Below, one piece after another: positions 25,480 through 33,786 of a stretch of 33,786 nt of DNA. This DNA is from Bernardetia sp. (GTDB lineage: Bacteria; Bacteroidota; Bacteroidia; Cytophagales; Bernardetiaceae): assembly GCF_020630935.1 (NCBI RefSeq), contig NZ_JAHDIG010000054.1, positions 1 to 33,786 on the forward strand. Reading direction: 5' to 3'. The stretch's first letter is position 1, and each line of letters starts with the position of its first letter. The position numbers and the translations under genes are program-made. The notes under the pieces were generated by a model. The model did not search any database. It was given only the letters and a program-made list of their open reading frames with translations, and was not told the origin of the DNA.

Positions 25480-26319
25480 ATGAAAGTTTTTTACAACAAG
25501 CAGCAGACTGTTTCATCATTTATTAAAAATTCGCCAAGTGCAGCAAAGCCAAAGCTTGTTGTACAATCTTGGAAAAATTTAGGTTATCCTGTTGAGATAA
25601 TGAAAGTTCGCCCTTCAAGCGTAGATGAATTGTGTTTGGCTCATAATCCTTCCTATGTACGAGGAATTTTGAAGGGACAAATTAAAAATGGATTTGACAA
25701 TAAAAATAAAGAAATAGCGAAGAGTCTGTTGTGGACTACTGGAAGCTTTGTCAGTGCAGCTACTTATGCTTACCAACATCGTGAGTCGACATTTTCTCCT
25801 ACTTCTGGTTTTCATCATGCCCATTACGACCAAGCAGCAGGATTTTGTACTTTCTCTGGTCTGACTATCGCAGCCATTTTACTCAATCAACGTTTTGGAG
25901 CTAAAAAAATCGGAATTTTAGACCTTGATTCGCATTCAGGAGATGGCACAGACCAAACTTTATATAAAACAGGACACGAAAACTTAGTTGCACATTATTC
26001 ATTAGGATACCACGACGTTACTATTTATAATAATGAAGAGTGGCTAAACCGACTTTCTGATTTAATTTGTGAGCGTTTTAGTACTTGTGAAATTCTTTTC
26101 TATCAAGCTGGCGTAGATTGTCATATTGATGACCCAGAAGTTGACAGAGGTCAGTTTACTACTGAACAAATTGCTTTACGAGATAAAATTGTATATAAAA
26201 CCTGCAAAGAATTAGGTTTGCCAGTCGTAACCAACTTAGCAGGAGGTTATCAAAAGCCTATTGAAAAAGTAGTTGAGTTACACAATTTGGCTGCTATTGC
26301 TTTCAATGAGGTAAATTAA
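25480..26319 (+). CDS. Histone deacetylase-like amidohydrolase
   Basis: 279 aa from the ATG at 25480, which gives the start MKVFYNKQQT common for this branch; in-frame ATG 25456 and TTG 25432 are alternatives. Cytosolic Zn-dependent deacetylase of the arginase/HDAC fold. Key residues: charge-relay His112-His113 in SGFHHAHYD, zinc ligands Asp150 and His152 in ILDLDSHSGDG, Asp213 in QAGVDCHIDD, and catalytic Tyr257 in AGGYQKP. The substrate may be an acetylated polyamine, lysine or small molecule; no acetyltransferase is nearby. Monocistronic with its own terminator. Confidence 0.88.
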   Translation: MKVFYNKQQTVSSFIKNSPSAAKPKLVVQSWKNLGYPVEIMKVRPSSVDELCLAHNPSYVRGILKGQIKNGFDNKNKEIAKSLLWTTGSFVSAATYAYQHRESTFSPTSGFHHAHYDQAAGFCTFSGLTIAAILLNQRFGAKKIGILDLDSHSGDGTDQTLYKTGHENLVAHYSLGYHDVTIYNNEEWLNRLSDLICERFSTCEILFYQAGVDCHIDDPEVDRGQFTTEQIALRDKIVYKTCKELGLPVVTNLAGGYQKPIEKVVELHNLAAIAFNEVN

Positions 26320-26329
26320 TTATATATCA

Positions 26330-26364
26330 AAAAACTCTTTATCCAAAATGAATAAAGAGTTTTT
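26330..26364 (+). terminator. Terminator after HDAC-like gene
   Basis: 13-bp perfect stem AAAAACTCTTTAT / ATAAAGAGTTTTT with a 9-nt loop, ten bases after the stop. Confidence 0.85.
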
Positions 26365-26383
26365 AGTTTATAGAATAGGGTCA

Positions 26384-26499
26384 GTTAGAGTACTAGACAT
26401 AAGATAAAAAGTTGTTGGTGCTGCTACACTAAAACACCAACGAATAGCACTTTTTCTCTGTTCTGTGGCTCACAGAACAGCAAATATTTATGGTATTAC
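26384..26499. repeat. Dispersed folded repeat, copy B
   Basis: Same orientation as copy A (8893-9038). Keeps the perfect hairpin CTGTTCTGTG-gct-CACAGAACAG (26458-26480) and a cleaner second hairpin, GTTGGTG / CACCAAC (26414-26441), with changes that preserve pairing. The distal end GTATTAC overlaps the tex stop codon at 26496-26498, so the repeat forms the immediate 3' end of the tex transcript. Confidence 0.8.
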
Positions 26500-28841
26500 T
26501 TCCCAAACTTATTTTTAAGAGCAGCTAGTTTGTCTGCCATTGAGCCTCCAGTTTCTTCTTGGTTTTTCTTGTAGGATGATTTTCTAACAGGTCGGTCAGA
26601 AGAACTTCCTCTTGAAAATTTAGGATTACTTTTTCTATCTTCTTTAGTCGCAGATTTTCTTCCTTCTCCTTTTGCTGGGTTTGCTCCAAATGGGTCAGAT
26701 TTTAGACTCAAACCAATTCTTTTTCTGTTTAAATCTACATCCATTACTGTAGCTTCTACTTTTTGGTGAACCTTTACAGCTTCTGTTGGATGATTGATAA
26801 ACTTATCTGAAAGTTGGCTGATGTGTGCTAGTCCGTCTTGATGAACGCCAATATCTATAAAAGCACCAAAATCTGTAATATTGGTAACAATGCCAGAGAG
26901 TTTCATTCCGACACGCAAATCCTCCATTTTTTCTACACCTTCTGCAAAAGAAAAGGCTTCGAACTGTTCACGTGGGTCTCTCCCGGGTTTGGCAAGCTCT
27001 GAAACAATGTCTTCAAGTGTTGGTAAACCTACTTTTTCAGTAACATAACTTTTTAGATTGATTTGCTTTCTTAGTTCTTCACTTTTCATAAGCTCTTCAA
27101 CCGTTGTGTTCAAATCTTTTGCCATCTGCTCCACAATCGAATAGCTTTCTGGGTGAACAGCACTAGCATCTAGTAAATTTTTAGCATCACGAATACGAAG
27201 GAAGCCAGCTGCTTGTTCGAAGGCTTTGTCTCCCAAACGAGGAACTTTTTTAAGTTGCTCTCGGCTTACAAATGCCCCATTTTCATTGCGATAGGTTACA
27301 ATATTTTTAGCAAGCGAAGCTCCCAATCCAGAAACATAACTCAATAGCTCTTTACTTGCCGTATTTACTTCTACTCCAACAGCATTCACACAACTCATAA
27401 CTGTATCATCCAAACTATTTTTGAGCTGCTTTTGGTCGACATCGTGCTGATATTGTCCTACACCGATAGATTTTGGGTCTAGTTTTACAAGTTCTGCCAA
27501 CGGATCCATCAGACGGCGACCAATAGAAACTGCACCACGAACTGTCAAATCATAATCTGCAAATTCTTCACGAGCCACTTCCGAAGCCGAGTAAATAGAT
27601 GCGCCACTCTCACTAACAACCACTACTTGAATAGATTTTGGTAAGTTTGGAATAGACTTAATAAAACGCTCTGTTTCTCTACTTGCCGTTCCGTTTCCAA
27701 TAGCAATTGCTTCAATGTTGTATTTATCACAAAGTGCTAAAAGAATATTTGCCGATTTGGTAATTTCTTTTTGAGGCTCATTTGGATAAATAGCATCGTG
27801 ATAAAGTAGTTTTCCTTGTTTGTCTAAAATGACAAGTTTACAACCTGTTCTAAACCCAGGGTCAAGGGCAAGCGTGTTTTTTTGTCCTAATGGAGCAGAA
27901 AGTAAAAGCTGGCGAAGGTTTTCGGCAAAAATAGTAATGGCTTCTTCGTCGGCTCTTTTTTTAGAAAGCATACGAATTTCTGTTTCCATAGAAGGCTTTA
28001 AAAGACGTTTATAAGCATCTTTTGCAGCTATCTGCACTTGCTCTGATGAAGTAGTATTGCTATGAACAAAATTATCTTCTAATAATTTTAAAGCTCTTTC
28101 TTCTTCTGGCTCTATGTTTAAAAGTAAAATACCTTCTTTTTCTGCTCTTCGAAGAGCTAATACACGATGCGAAGGTGCTTCTACCAAAGGTTCTGACCAC
28201 TCAAAATAATCTTTGTATTTTTCTCCTTCTTTTTCTTTTCCTGTAATTACTTTTGCTGTAATTGTACCTTCTTTTTCAAACACTTGACGCATTTTTGCAC
28301 GAGTTTCAGCGTGTTCGTTGATGTGTTCTGCAATAATATCTCTTGCTCCTGCTAAGGCTTCTTCTAATGTTTTTACACCTTTCTCTTCATCAATAAATTT
28401 TTTGGCCGTTCTTTCCAAATCCATTCTTCCTTGTTCTAAAATCTCTAATGCTAATGGCTCTAACCCTTTTTCTTTTGCCATTGAAGCACGGGTTTTGCGC
28501 TTTGGTTTGTAAGGCAAGTACAAATCTTCTAAGGCTGCTAAGGTCTGAACAGCATTTATTTTTTCTTCTAATTCTGGAGTCAGTTTGCCCTGCTCATCAA
28601 TAGATTTTAATATAGCTTCTCTACGCTTATCTAGCTCACGAAGCTGTGCCAGCCTATCTCTAATAGTGGCTACTTGTACTTCGTCTAGCGTTCCTGTAAC
28701 TTCTTTTCGGTAACGAGAAATAAAAGGAACAGTTGCCCCTTCATCTAAAAGTTGTGCTGTTGCTTCTACCTGCTTTACACGTACACCAATTTCGGCTGCA
28801 ATCTGAACAATGTGTTGAGCATCTAAAAGAGCTTGATCCAT
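26496..28841 (-). CDS. tex: Tex family RNA-binding transcription accessory protein
   Basis: 781 aa. Highly conserved cytosolic protein acting in transcription. N-terminal Tex domain begins with 'AAEIGVRVKQVEATAQLLDEG' and 'FISRYRKEVTGTLDE'; then the YqgF/RNase H-like domain (about 325-450: LALDPGFRTGCKLVILDKQG), helix-hairpin-helix repeats (about 495-565) and an S1 RNA-binding domain (about 644-714: GIVTNITDFGAFIDIGVHQD, LAHISQLS). A basic low-complexity tail (715-781) ends in ADKLAALKNKFGK. All domains are intact. Monocistronic. Confidence 0.95.
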   Translation of the reverse strand: MDQALLDAQHIVQIAAEIGVRVKQVEATAQLLDEGATVPFISRYRKEVTGTLDEVQVATIRDRLAQLRELDKRREAILKSIDEQGKLTPELEEKINAVQTLAALEDLYLPYKPKRKTRASMAKEKGLEPLALEILEQGRMDLERTAKKFIDEEKGVKTLEEALAGARDIIAEHINEHAETRAKMRQVFEKEGTITAKVITGKEKEGEKYKDYFEWSEPLVEAPSHRVLALRRAEKEGILLLNIEPEEERALKLLEDNFVHSNTTSSEQVQIAAKDAYKRLLKPSMETEIRMLSKKRADEEAITIFAENLRQLLLSAPLGQKNTLALDPGFRTGCKLVILDKQGKLLYHDAIYPNEPQKEITKSANILLALCDKYNIEAIAIGNGTASRETERFIKSIPNLPKSIQVVVVSESGASIYSASEVAREEFADYDLTVRGAVSIGRRLMDPLAELVKLDPKSIGVGQYQHDVDQKQLKNSLDDTVMSCVNAVGVEVNTASKELLSYVSGLGASLAKNIVTYRNENGAFVSREQLKKVPRLGDKAFEQAAGFLRIRDAKNLLDASAVHPESYSIVEQMAKDLNTTVEELMKSEELRKQINLKSYVTEKVGLPTLEDIVSELAKPGRDPREQFEAFSFAEGVEKMEDLRVGMKLSGIVTNITDFGAFIDIGVHQDGLAHISQLSDKFINHPTEAVKVHQKVEATVMDVDLNRKRIGLSLKSDPFGANPAKGEGRKSATKEDRKSNPKFSRGSSSDRPVRKSSYKKNQEETGGSMADKLAALKNKFGK

Positions 28842-28900
28842 AGTTTTTGTCTTAATTCTTATCGTAGGAAAAAATGAAATGAATATGCTAATTATGTCAG

Positions 28901-28908
28901 CAAAAATA
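28901..28908 (-). promoter_or_regulatory. -7 box TATTTTTG for tex
   Basis: On the minus strand, exact TAnnTTTG match 59 bp before the tex ATG. No TTG at the ideal -33 position was found. Confidence 0.3.
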
Positions 28909-29069
28909 CAAAATATTTGAGAAAAGTGCTTGTTTTGAAAGGTAAGCTATTTGCATAATTGTGAAAAGCTGTTCCAATGTTGTGATATTTCATTATGCTG
29001 TAATTCAATACTTTTATTGGTCTTTCGTTTTAATTTTAACTGTTGTGAAAATATACACAGCACAAAACA

Positions 29070-30398
29070 TTATTTTCCATTCTCTAACAAATGAAAATAA
29101 CCTTTTAATCGGTAAGAATATCTATTTGGATCTGTCGTTAGTGTTCTAAATTCTTTTTTTATAAGCTCTATTAAGTCACTCTCAAACTCTTTATCTTCAA
29201 TGTAAGCACAGTTCATCTTCACAAATTGTATGAGAGCAGAGTTAGGAAAATCTGATAACGCTTTCTCTAAATCTGGATTGTTATATGTGTTTTTTTCTGC
29301 TAATCCCATAAAATAACTTATTGCAAAACGTTCGTCATTGTACTCATTCCAACCTTTTTTATCTGTTGCCTCTGAAACTTCACCTTTTACAGTTGCTTCT
29401 AAATAGGCATAAATATTAAGTAATTCAATATCTTTTGTGGAGTCTGCCCAACTTAAAATTTCATCTTTTCTTGACTCAAAAAAATCCTTTTCTGTTAATA
29501 TTTCATTTGTAAAAGCTATTCTAAGTAAATCAGAAGTAATATTTCCGTTAGGGAAAAATCTATTGTTGTCAATAATCATTTCTGATTGAGAAAAAATGGT
29601 TTTTATCGAATCGGCTTTTCCATAGTTCTTTGAAAGTTTTTTTATAGAACTGTAAGCATCCAAATCACGATATATTTCACTAGATTTTCCATAGGTTTCG
29701 CCTATCAATTCTAAATCTTTTTCTAAGAAAAATTTTTGAATAAGTGTATTCCACCAATCTACTTCCCAGTTTAGGTCTAAAAAAATCAAATCATAAGTGC
29801 TTTTTTTATCCTTGTGTTCTTGTATTTTTAAGCGCAATTCAGAACGTTTTTTTATTTGGTCTGTTTCGCCATGAATGAGGTAAATAGCTTTATCAATGCC
29901 GACGTGGTTTTTTGCGTGATTACAAGCATTCCAACTCTTTATAGCTTTATCTTTTTCTCTATTATTCAAATAACATTCAGACAACCACAAATCAATTCTA
30001 TAATCTGTTTCTGCTTGTTTCTGATATGCCAAATAATATGGAATAGCTTCTTCATACAGTCCTTTTCTGTGTAATTGCATCGCATATTCCAGCGAAAAAT
30101 TAAGTTCATTTGGTTTGAGTTCAATGGCTTTTTTGTGTAATTCAAAAGATTTCTCTTCATCAATGTTGTATAAAACTGTTCCAATCAAATACATTTTATA
30201 TTCGTCTGTCGCTTGACTAGCCAATTCATCAATACATTTCTTGCAATCTGTTTCTAAAATACATGTTGAGAAAAAAGTTGTGAAAGAATTCGATAATTCT
30301 TTTTCTGCGCTATCAATTTTATCTATACTATTTTCTAAGTCTTGAGCTTGACAAGCAAAAGCTAGAAGAGATAAAAAAAATAAGATGTTAATTTTCAT
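29070..30398 (-). CDS. Exported TPR-repeat protein
   Basis: 442 aa. N-terminal signal peptide (MKINILFFLSLLAFACQAQ); Cys16 could make it a lipoprotein but the lipobox is weak. Residues about 68-165 hold two to three TPR-like helical hairpins: 'IGTVLYNIDEEKSFELHKKA', 'NFSLEYAMQLHRKGLYEEAI', 'DYRIDLWLSECYLNNREKDK'. An N-terminal CxxC (CKKC, about residue 52) is also seen. The remainder is helical, not recognised. Probably a periplasmic protein-protein interaction module. It follows the 30459 gene by 60 bp on the same strand and may be co-transcribed. Confidence 0.7.
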   Translation of the reverse strand: MKINILFFLSLLAFACQAQDLENSIDKIDSAEKELSNSFTTFFSTCILETDCKKCIDELASQATDEYKMYLIGTVLYNIDEEKSFELHKKAIELKPNELNFSLEYAMQLHRKGLYEEAIPYYLAYQKQAETDYRIDLWLSECYLNNREKDKAIKSWNACNHAKNHVGIDKAIYLIHGETDQIKKRSELRLKIQEHKDKKSTYDLIFLDLNWEVDWWNTLIQKFFLEKDLELIGETYGKSSEIYRDLDAYSSIKKLSKNYGKADSIKTIFSQSEMIIDNNRFFPNGNITSDLLRIAFTNEILTEKDFFESRKDEILSWADSTKDIELLNIYAYLEATVKGEVSEATDKKGWNEYNDERFAISYFMGLAEKNTYNNPDLEKALSDFPNSALIQFVKMNCAYIEDKEFESDLIELIKKEFRTLTTDPNRYSYRLKGYFHLLENGK

Positions 30399-30458
30399 AG
30401 AGTTGAATTTTGTCTTTTAGATTTTTTTTACGAGCCAAATGGGTTGTATAAATAACAC

Positions 30459-31343
30459 TTAGCAGCCTCTTGGATAAGCAGGCTTAACATCAAAGTCGCC
30501 GTTTTTTAATTTAATTTTTTCAATATCTAAGTAATATCGTGGTATATTTTTTATTTCATTTGTTTTAAGTATGTCATCTCCACAAGGCATGTCCTCAGGG
30601 ATTTCTTTTCTTATTACAAATTTTGAGTTTTCAAAGGCTTCAATCAAATACACTCCTTGTTTAATTTCAACCTTCTTTCTTGTATCCTTTTCAATTAACT
30701 CATTAGCCGATAATTCTACTAAACTTCCTCTATATGATTCTGAGTTTCCATTAATATTTTGTGTTAAAACCCAAGCTTCTTTTCCGAAGTATTCTTCTGG
30801 TAATTGCACAAAGTGCTCAGAATGAGCTACGATATTAATATGTATCCCATAACCCCAATCTCCTATTTCCCTAAATTCTTTTTTTACCTTACCATCAATA
30901 GTTTTGACTTGGATAATATAATTTGAAACTAAAGTATCATAATAGGTAATCATTTTCCCAATTAATTTAGATTCAGTATTACTTCTACTATATATATTTG
31001 CTAATTCCCAATGATTAGAGTTAACTTGTTTTTTATAGTTTTTATTATACCAATTCTCAATTTCAGTTGTTAAATAAAACTCAAAGTCATAAACAGGTTC
31101 TGAATCAATTATCACTGTATCCTTTACATATTTGATGTCTGTTTTTTCTCCATTAGATCTTTTGTATTCAGAAATTAATGTTTGTTTTTTTTCAACTTTA
31201 GACTGCTCGCTGATTAATTTATTCGTATTGCTATTTAGATTATCATTACTTAAAGACTTAGTAGTTTCGTGACAAGCACAAAACCCTAGAGTTATTATAA
31301 CTGAAAGTATGATTAATAATTTTTCTTTCCTGTGAAATATCAT
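30459..31343 (-). CDS. Hypothetical envelope protein, probable lipoprotein
   Basis: 294 aa. Hydrophobic N-terminus ending CACHETTKS suggests lipidation at Cys24, although the lipobox is not canonical. A polar Asn/Ser-rich linker follows (to about 60). The central region (about 115-205) has a possible SH3b-type element ('ANIYSRSNTESKLIGKM' then 'EEYFGKEAWVLTQNI'). The C-terminal 90 residues are not recognised and end in YPRGC. No catalytic motif found. Upstream member of a possible two-gene unit with the TPR protein. Confidence 0.6.
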   Translation of the reverse strand: MIFHRKEKLLIILSVIITLGFCACHETTKSLSNDNLNSNTNKLISEQSKVEKKQTLISEYKRSNGEKTDIKYVKDTVIIDSEPVYDFEFYLTTEIENWYNKNYKKQVNSNHWELANIYSRSNTESKLIGKMITYYDTLVSNYIIQVKTIDGKVKKEFREIGDWGYGIHINIVAHSEHFVQLPEEYFGKEAWVLTQNINGNSESYRGSLVELSANELIEKDTRKKVEIKQGVYLIEAFENSKFVIRKEIPEDMPCGDDILKTNEIKNIPRYYLDIEKIKLKNGDFDVKPAYPRGC

Positions 31344-31669
31344 ATTATATCTGATGTTTTATTATGCCAAAGAATGCACTGTGATGACTACGACCTATCA
31401 CTTTACAAGTCTTTAGACTTGAACCACTACTACAAATTTACTAAAAATAGCTCTTTTTTATTATGAATATAGATGAGCTGTTTGGCTTTGGTTTCAAAGA
31501 CAAGCTACTACAATGAAACTAAGAACAGATTTGTAGGAATGAAAATAAGCTAAAATAAAATCATTTACTGCTTTTATACGTTTAATAAATACTATTTTGA
31601 TGCAGAGCAAAATTATATAGTTTTGTATCTTGCATCAACGACCATAAGCAGCATTTAATTTTGACAACT
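31344..31669. other. Gap between divergent genes
   Basis: 326 bp. Holds a short palindrome CAAGTCT-tt-AGACTTG at 31406-31421 with no T-run, and the promoter of the 31670 gene. Nothing else supported. Confidence 0.5.
31597..31625 (+). promoter_or_regulatory. Promoter TTG - N18 - TAGTTTTG
   Basis: TTG at 31597-31599 and TAnnTTTG match at 31618-31625, spacing 18 nt, 45 bp before the ATG at 31670. The layout fits the Bacteroidota housekeeping promoter. Confidence 0.55.
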
Positions 31670-32482
31670 ATGAAAACATTTATATTTCCTTCTCTTATCA
31701 GTATCAAAATGGTTAAGAAAATAACAACTACAGTTTTTTGTTCTGTCTTTCTGAGCTTTGGAGGAAATACACTATTTGCTCAAAATAGTCTGCATACAAA
31801 ACTTCCCTACGACCCAAACAACAATCCTGCTGTGTGGGCGCAGCTCCAACAAAATCCTTTAGATTCTTTGCTTTGGCAAAAATATGTAAACAAACAGTGG
31901 ACAGATATGCCATTGAAACAGCGTTTGCAGATAAAATTATGGATTCAAGAAATGTGGCTCAATAAACTAAATCAAAAGCCAGTATTGGCTAGTAATACTA
32001 AAGCAAAAGATACAAAACAAGAGGTTATTTCTACAACCACTACAATAAAAGAGGAAAAGCAAACTATCGTCGTAAAAAAAGATGAGAATAAAACTCCAAC
32101 TACTATCACTACCCCAGTAGAGACTGTAACTACAAATACAAGTGCAAAATCTCTAACCAAATCTCAAAAGATAAGCGAACTACTCGCCAAGCCAGAAGTC
32201 AAGACTTTTATGAAAGATTTAGAAGAGTCATTTTTGGCAGAATCGACAGAGATGGAAGAGCTAAAGGAAAATCTGTATGAAAACTTCTTTATTTTGGAAG
32301 CTGTTTTGGCAGACGAGTTTGAGGCATTGGGAGCAGAATACATTTTTTATAAACAAAAATACCCAAAAGGCAATTATAGTGAATCTCGTTGGATGATGGA
32401 AAAAGAACAAGAACTCAAAAAACTTAAAATGGAAAAACTGAAAGATGCAAAGCAGGCTTTCCTAGAACGACAAATCAATTAG
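31670..32482 (+). CDS. Secreted coiled protein, paralogue 1
   Basis: 270 aa from the ATG at 31670; a downstream ATG at 31709 would give a shorter and typical signal peptide (MVKKITTTVFCSVFL...LFAQ). Family not recognised. Three parts: an N-terminal 'NNPAVWAQLQQNPLDSLLWQ' motif after the signal, a long Thr/Lys-rich low-complexity linker (about 115-175), and a helical Glu/Lys-rich C-terminal domain with 'ELKENLYENFFILEAVLADE' and 'GAEYIFYKQKYPKGNY'. It shares the two ends, but not the linker, with the downstream gene 32836-33468. Probably periplasmic or surface; function unknown. Confidence 0.7.
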   Translation: MKTFIFPSLISIKMVKKITTTVFCSVFLSFGGNTLFAQNSLHTKLPYDPNNNPAVWAQLQQNPLDSLLWQKYVNKQWTDMPLKQRLQIKLWIQEMWLNKLNQKPVLASNTKAKDTKQEVISTTTTIKEEKQTIVVKKDENKTPTTITTPVETVTTNTSAKSLTKSQKISELLAKPEVKTFMKDLEESFLAESTEMEELKENLYENFFILEAVLADEFEALGAEYIFYKQKYPKGNYSESRWMMEKEQELKKLKMEKLKDAKQAFLERQIN

Positions 32483-32835
32483 ACTACACCAAATCAACAA
32501 AAATAGTACAATTTTTTCTTGAAATCAGTAGTTTTTGAAAGTGTTTTTTTGCGAATTTTTTGCTGTAAATGCTTGAAAATTAGGTTTTTAGGTGTTTTTT
32601 GAATTGTTACATAAAAATAGTGCAAATGTGTGAAATGGAGTAGCAAAATAGAATTTTACACAAAATGATTTATTTGCCCAACTTTTATATCGCTTTTCTC
32701 ACATGGCAATATTTAGTGTGATATGGAAATATCAAAAACATTCTGTACTTTTATAGTTGTATAGACAATCGTTCTGCGTTTTTCTATATAAACCAATTAA
32801 TCTATCCTAAATTTATAATTATTTACTATGCTATT
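32483..32835. other. Gap between the paralogue genes
   Basis: 353 bp, AT-rich, no ORF with coding character. TACTTTTA at 32756-32763 is one base off the -7 consensus and might serve the downstream gene; no TTG pairs with it. No terminator hairpin of convincing quality seen. Confidence 0.4.
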
Positions 32836-33468
32836 ATGCCTATACTAAAACTCTACACAGCCACACAAATAAATTTTATATTAAAGTTTTTTGTATCCTT
32901 TACTTTTTTATTATTGCTTTTTTTTACTGGTGCAGTAGATGCTCAAAATGCAAATAAAAAAGACCCTATGAACAAGCCAGATATTTGGGAAAAATTGCAA
33001 CACAATCCAAATGACCAACAGCTTTGGGAAAGCTATATCGGAAAAAAGATACAAGATTTTACGGATGAAGATAATGATAAAATAGCTTCTTGGCAAGAGC
33101 AACTTATGATGTTGCAATCTGAACATGCAGACGTAGTAATTACTTCACAAGCAGATACTGATGCTGGAGATGAAGAGATTCTTAGAGATATGCAAGTAGC
33201 TGATTGGGAAAATTTAGAAGCAATGGTAATGGGAACAGGCTCTGAAATACAAGAGATGCGCCAAAATGTAGATGCCAACTTTGCCTTATTAGAAGACCTT
33301 TACTCAGAGTCATTTGCAGAGCAAGGATTGGAGTACGTTTCCTATAAAGAAGCACATCCAGATGGAAAATATTCTAAAACAGCTTGGATAGAAGCACAGG
33401 AAAATAAGTTACGCCAAGCAAAAATGAAAGAGTTACAGGCTTTAAGAAAGCAAATTGATAAAAACTAA
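32836..33468 (+). CDS. Secreted coiled protein, paralogue 2
   Basis: 210 aa with an N-terminal signal (FILKFFVSFTFLLLLFFTGA ... VDAQ). Shares with paralogue 1 the motif 'W-x-x-LQ-x-NP-x-D-x-x-LW-x-x-Y' (here IWEKLQHNPNDQQLWESYIG) and the C-terminal helical domain (EIQEMRQNVDANFALLEDLY, GLEYVSYKEAHPDGKYSKTA, then a Lys-rich helix). It has no Thr-rich linker, only a short acidic one. Start at the ATG at 32836, which follows an out-of-frame ATG at 32828. Function unknown. Confidence 0.7.
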   Translation: MPILKLYTATQINFILKFFVSFTFLLLLFFTGAVDAQNANKKDPMNKPDIWEKLQHNPNDQQLWESYIGKKIQDFTDEDNDKIASWQEQLMMLQSEHADVVITSQADTDAGDEEILRDMQVADWENLEAMVMGTGSEIQEMRQNVDANFALLEDLYSESFAEQGLEYVSYKEAHPDGKYSKTAWIEAQENKLRQAKMKELQALRKQIDKN

Positions 33469-33732
33469 AGCTACTGTTTTAGTGCTAAGATATTAATAGT
33501 TTGATAATAATTTAAACAAAAATAGTTAATAGATGGTAGTAGATATGTAAATTTTGAGGTAAAAGCCTTAAATTTGCACAACCTACTAACACAAAAAGAA
33601 TAAAAAGCATTGATTGAACTATTCAATCTAAAAATACTGCTTATTTTTTAAGTTAGTGATAGGTAAATTTGGTGATTCAAAAACATCGGTAATGTTTTAC
33701 CGATGTTTTTTTTTGGACTTTTTTCTAAACAT
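33469..33732. other. Gap with possible small transcript
   Basis: 264 bp with no ORF longer than 15 codons that looks coding. Contains a -7 box TAAATTTG at 33569-33576 and ends in the strong terminator at 33679-33715. The terminator is 211 bp from the preceding stop codon, so it may end a separate small RNA rather than the gene. Confidence 0.4.
33679..33715 (+). terminator. Strong intrinsic terminator
   Basis: 14-bp perfect stem AAAAACATCGGTAA / TTACCGATGTTTTT with a 4-nt loop, followed by more T residues. Confidence 0.9.
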
Positions 33733-33786
33733 TTAAGTAGTTGAGTAGTACAATTTAGTTTATAAAAACTATTGTCAAGGTCTGTT
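33733..33786. mobile_element. End of a second 153-bp-type element (cut by window edge)
   Basis: These 54 bases are the exact reverse complement of 25281-25334, the right end of the 25182-25334 element. The copy continues past the right edge. Confidence 0.8.

Noticed and set aside
1-33786. CRISPR array
   Set aside because: No regularly spaced direct repeats with unique spacers; the repeats found are dispersed or inverted.

Overview
The window is low-GC DNA whose gene content and signals point to a free-living member of the phylum Bacteroidota, most likely order Cytophagales; a Bernardetia/Flexibacter-like organism is my guess, not something the sequence proves. Supporting signs are several copies of the Bacteroidota -7 box TAnnTTTG with no clear Shine-Dalgarno sequences, lipoproteins with acidic residues after the cysteine, a fused DAHP synthase/chorismate mutase, and a three-gene succinate dehydrogenase with a single five-helix cytochrome b subunit.

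Layout. 1-2320 (-) is the N-terminal part of a large secreted propeller/FN3-like protein that runs off the left edge. 2592-8616 holds mostly exported proteins: a YHS protein, a serine beta-lactamase-like hydrolase, a DUF1684 lipoprotein, a double CAP-domain protein, an unrecognised protein and a CHRD lipoprotein. 9095-11430 (-) is the most unusual locus: a two-gene cassette of a complete PARP-type ADP-ribosyltransferase (WGR + helical + HYE catalytic domain) and a protein with a WGR-like domain. 11662-14762 has a small lipoprotein, a 315-bp MITE-like element, peptide deformylase, a beta-helix lipoprotein and tRNA-Thr(UGU). 14977-24488 is mainly core metabolism and signalling: a CoA transferase, a membrane-bound GAF-SpoIIE phosphatase, DAHP synthase/chorismate mutase, sdhCAB and a small membrane protein. 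24509-33468 has a Uma2 pseudogene with two internal stops, an HDAC-like deacetylase, tex, two envelope proteins, and two related secreted coiled proteins.

The window is also rich in short non-coding repeats: the 315-bp element with 26-bp terminal inverted repeats and near-perfect 8-bp flanking duplications; a ~120-bp folded repeat present twice, both times at the 3' end of a minus-strand gene; a ~153-bp element whose 54-bp end recurs, identical and inverted, at the right edge; a 16-bp-stem palindrome inside sdhCAB; and related TTGAC/GTCAA palindromes. No transposase, integrase or CRISPR array is visible, so any mobilisation would have to be in trans.

How the genes work together: sdhCAB form respiratory complex II/fumarate reductase, and PARP plus its WGR-like neighbour are probably one functional unit. 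The rest look like independent transcription units separated by strong hairpin terminators. Protein calls are by motif recognition only; no database search was possible.
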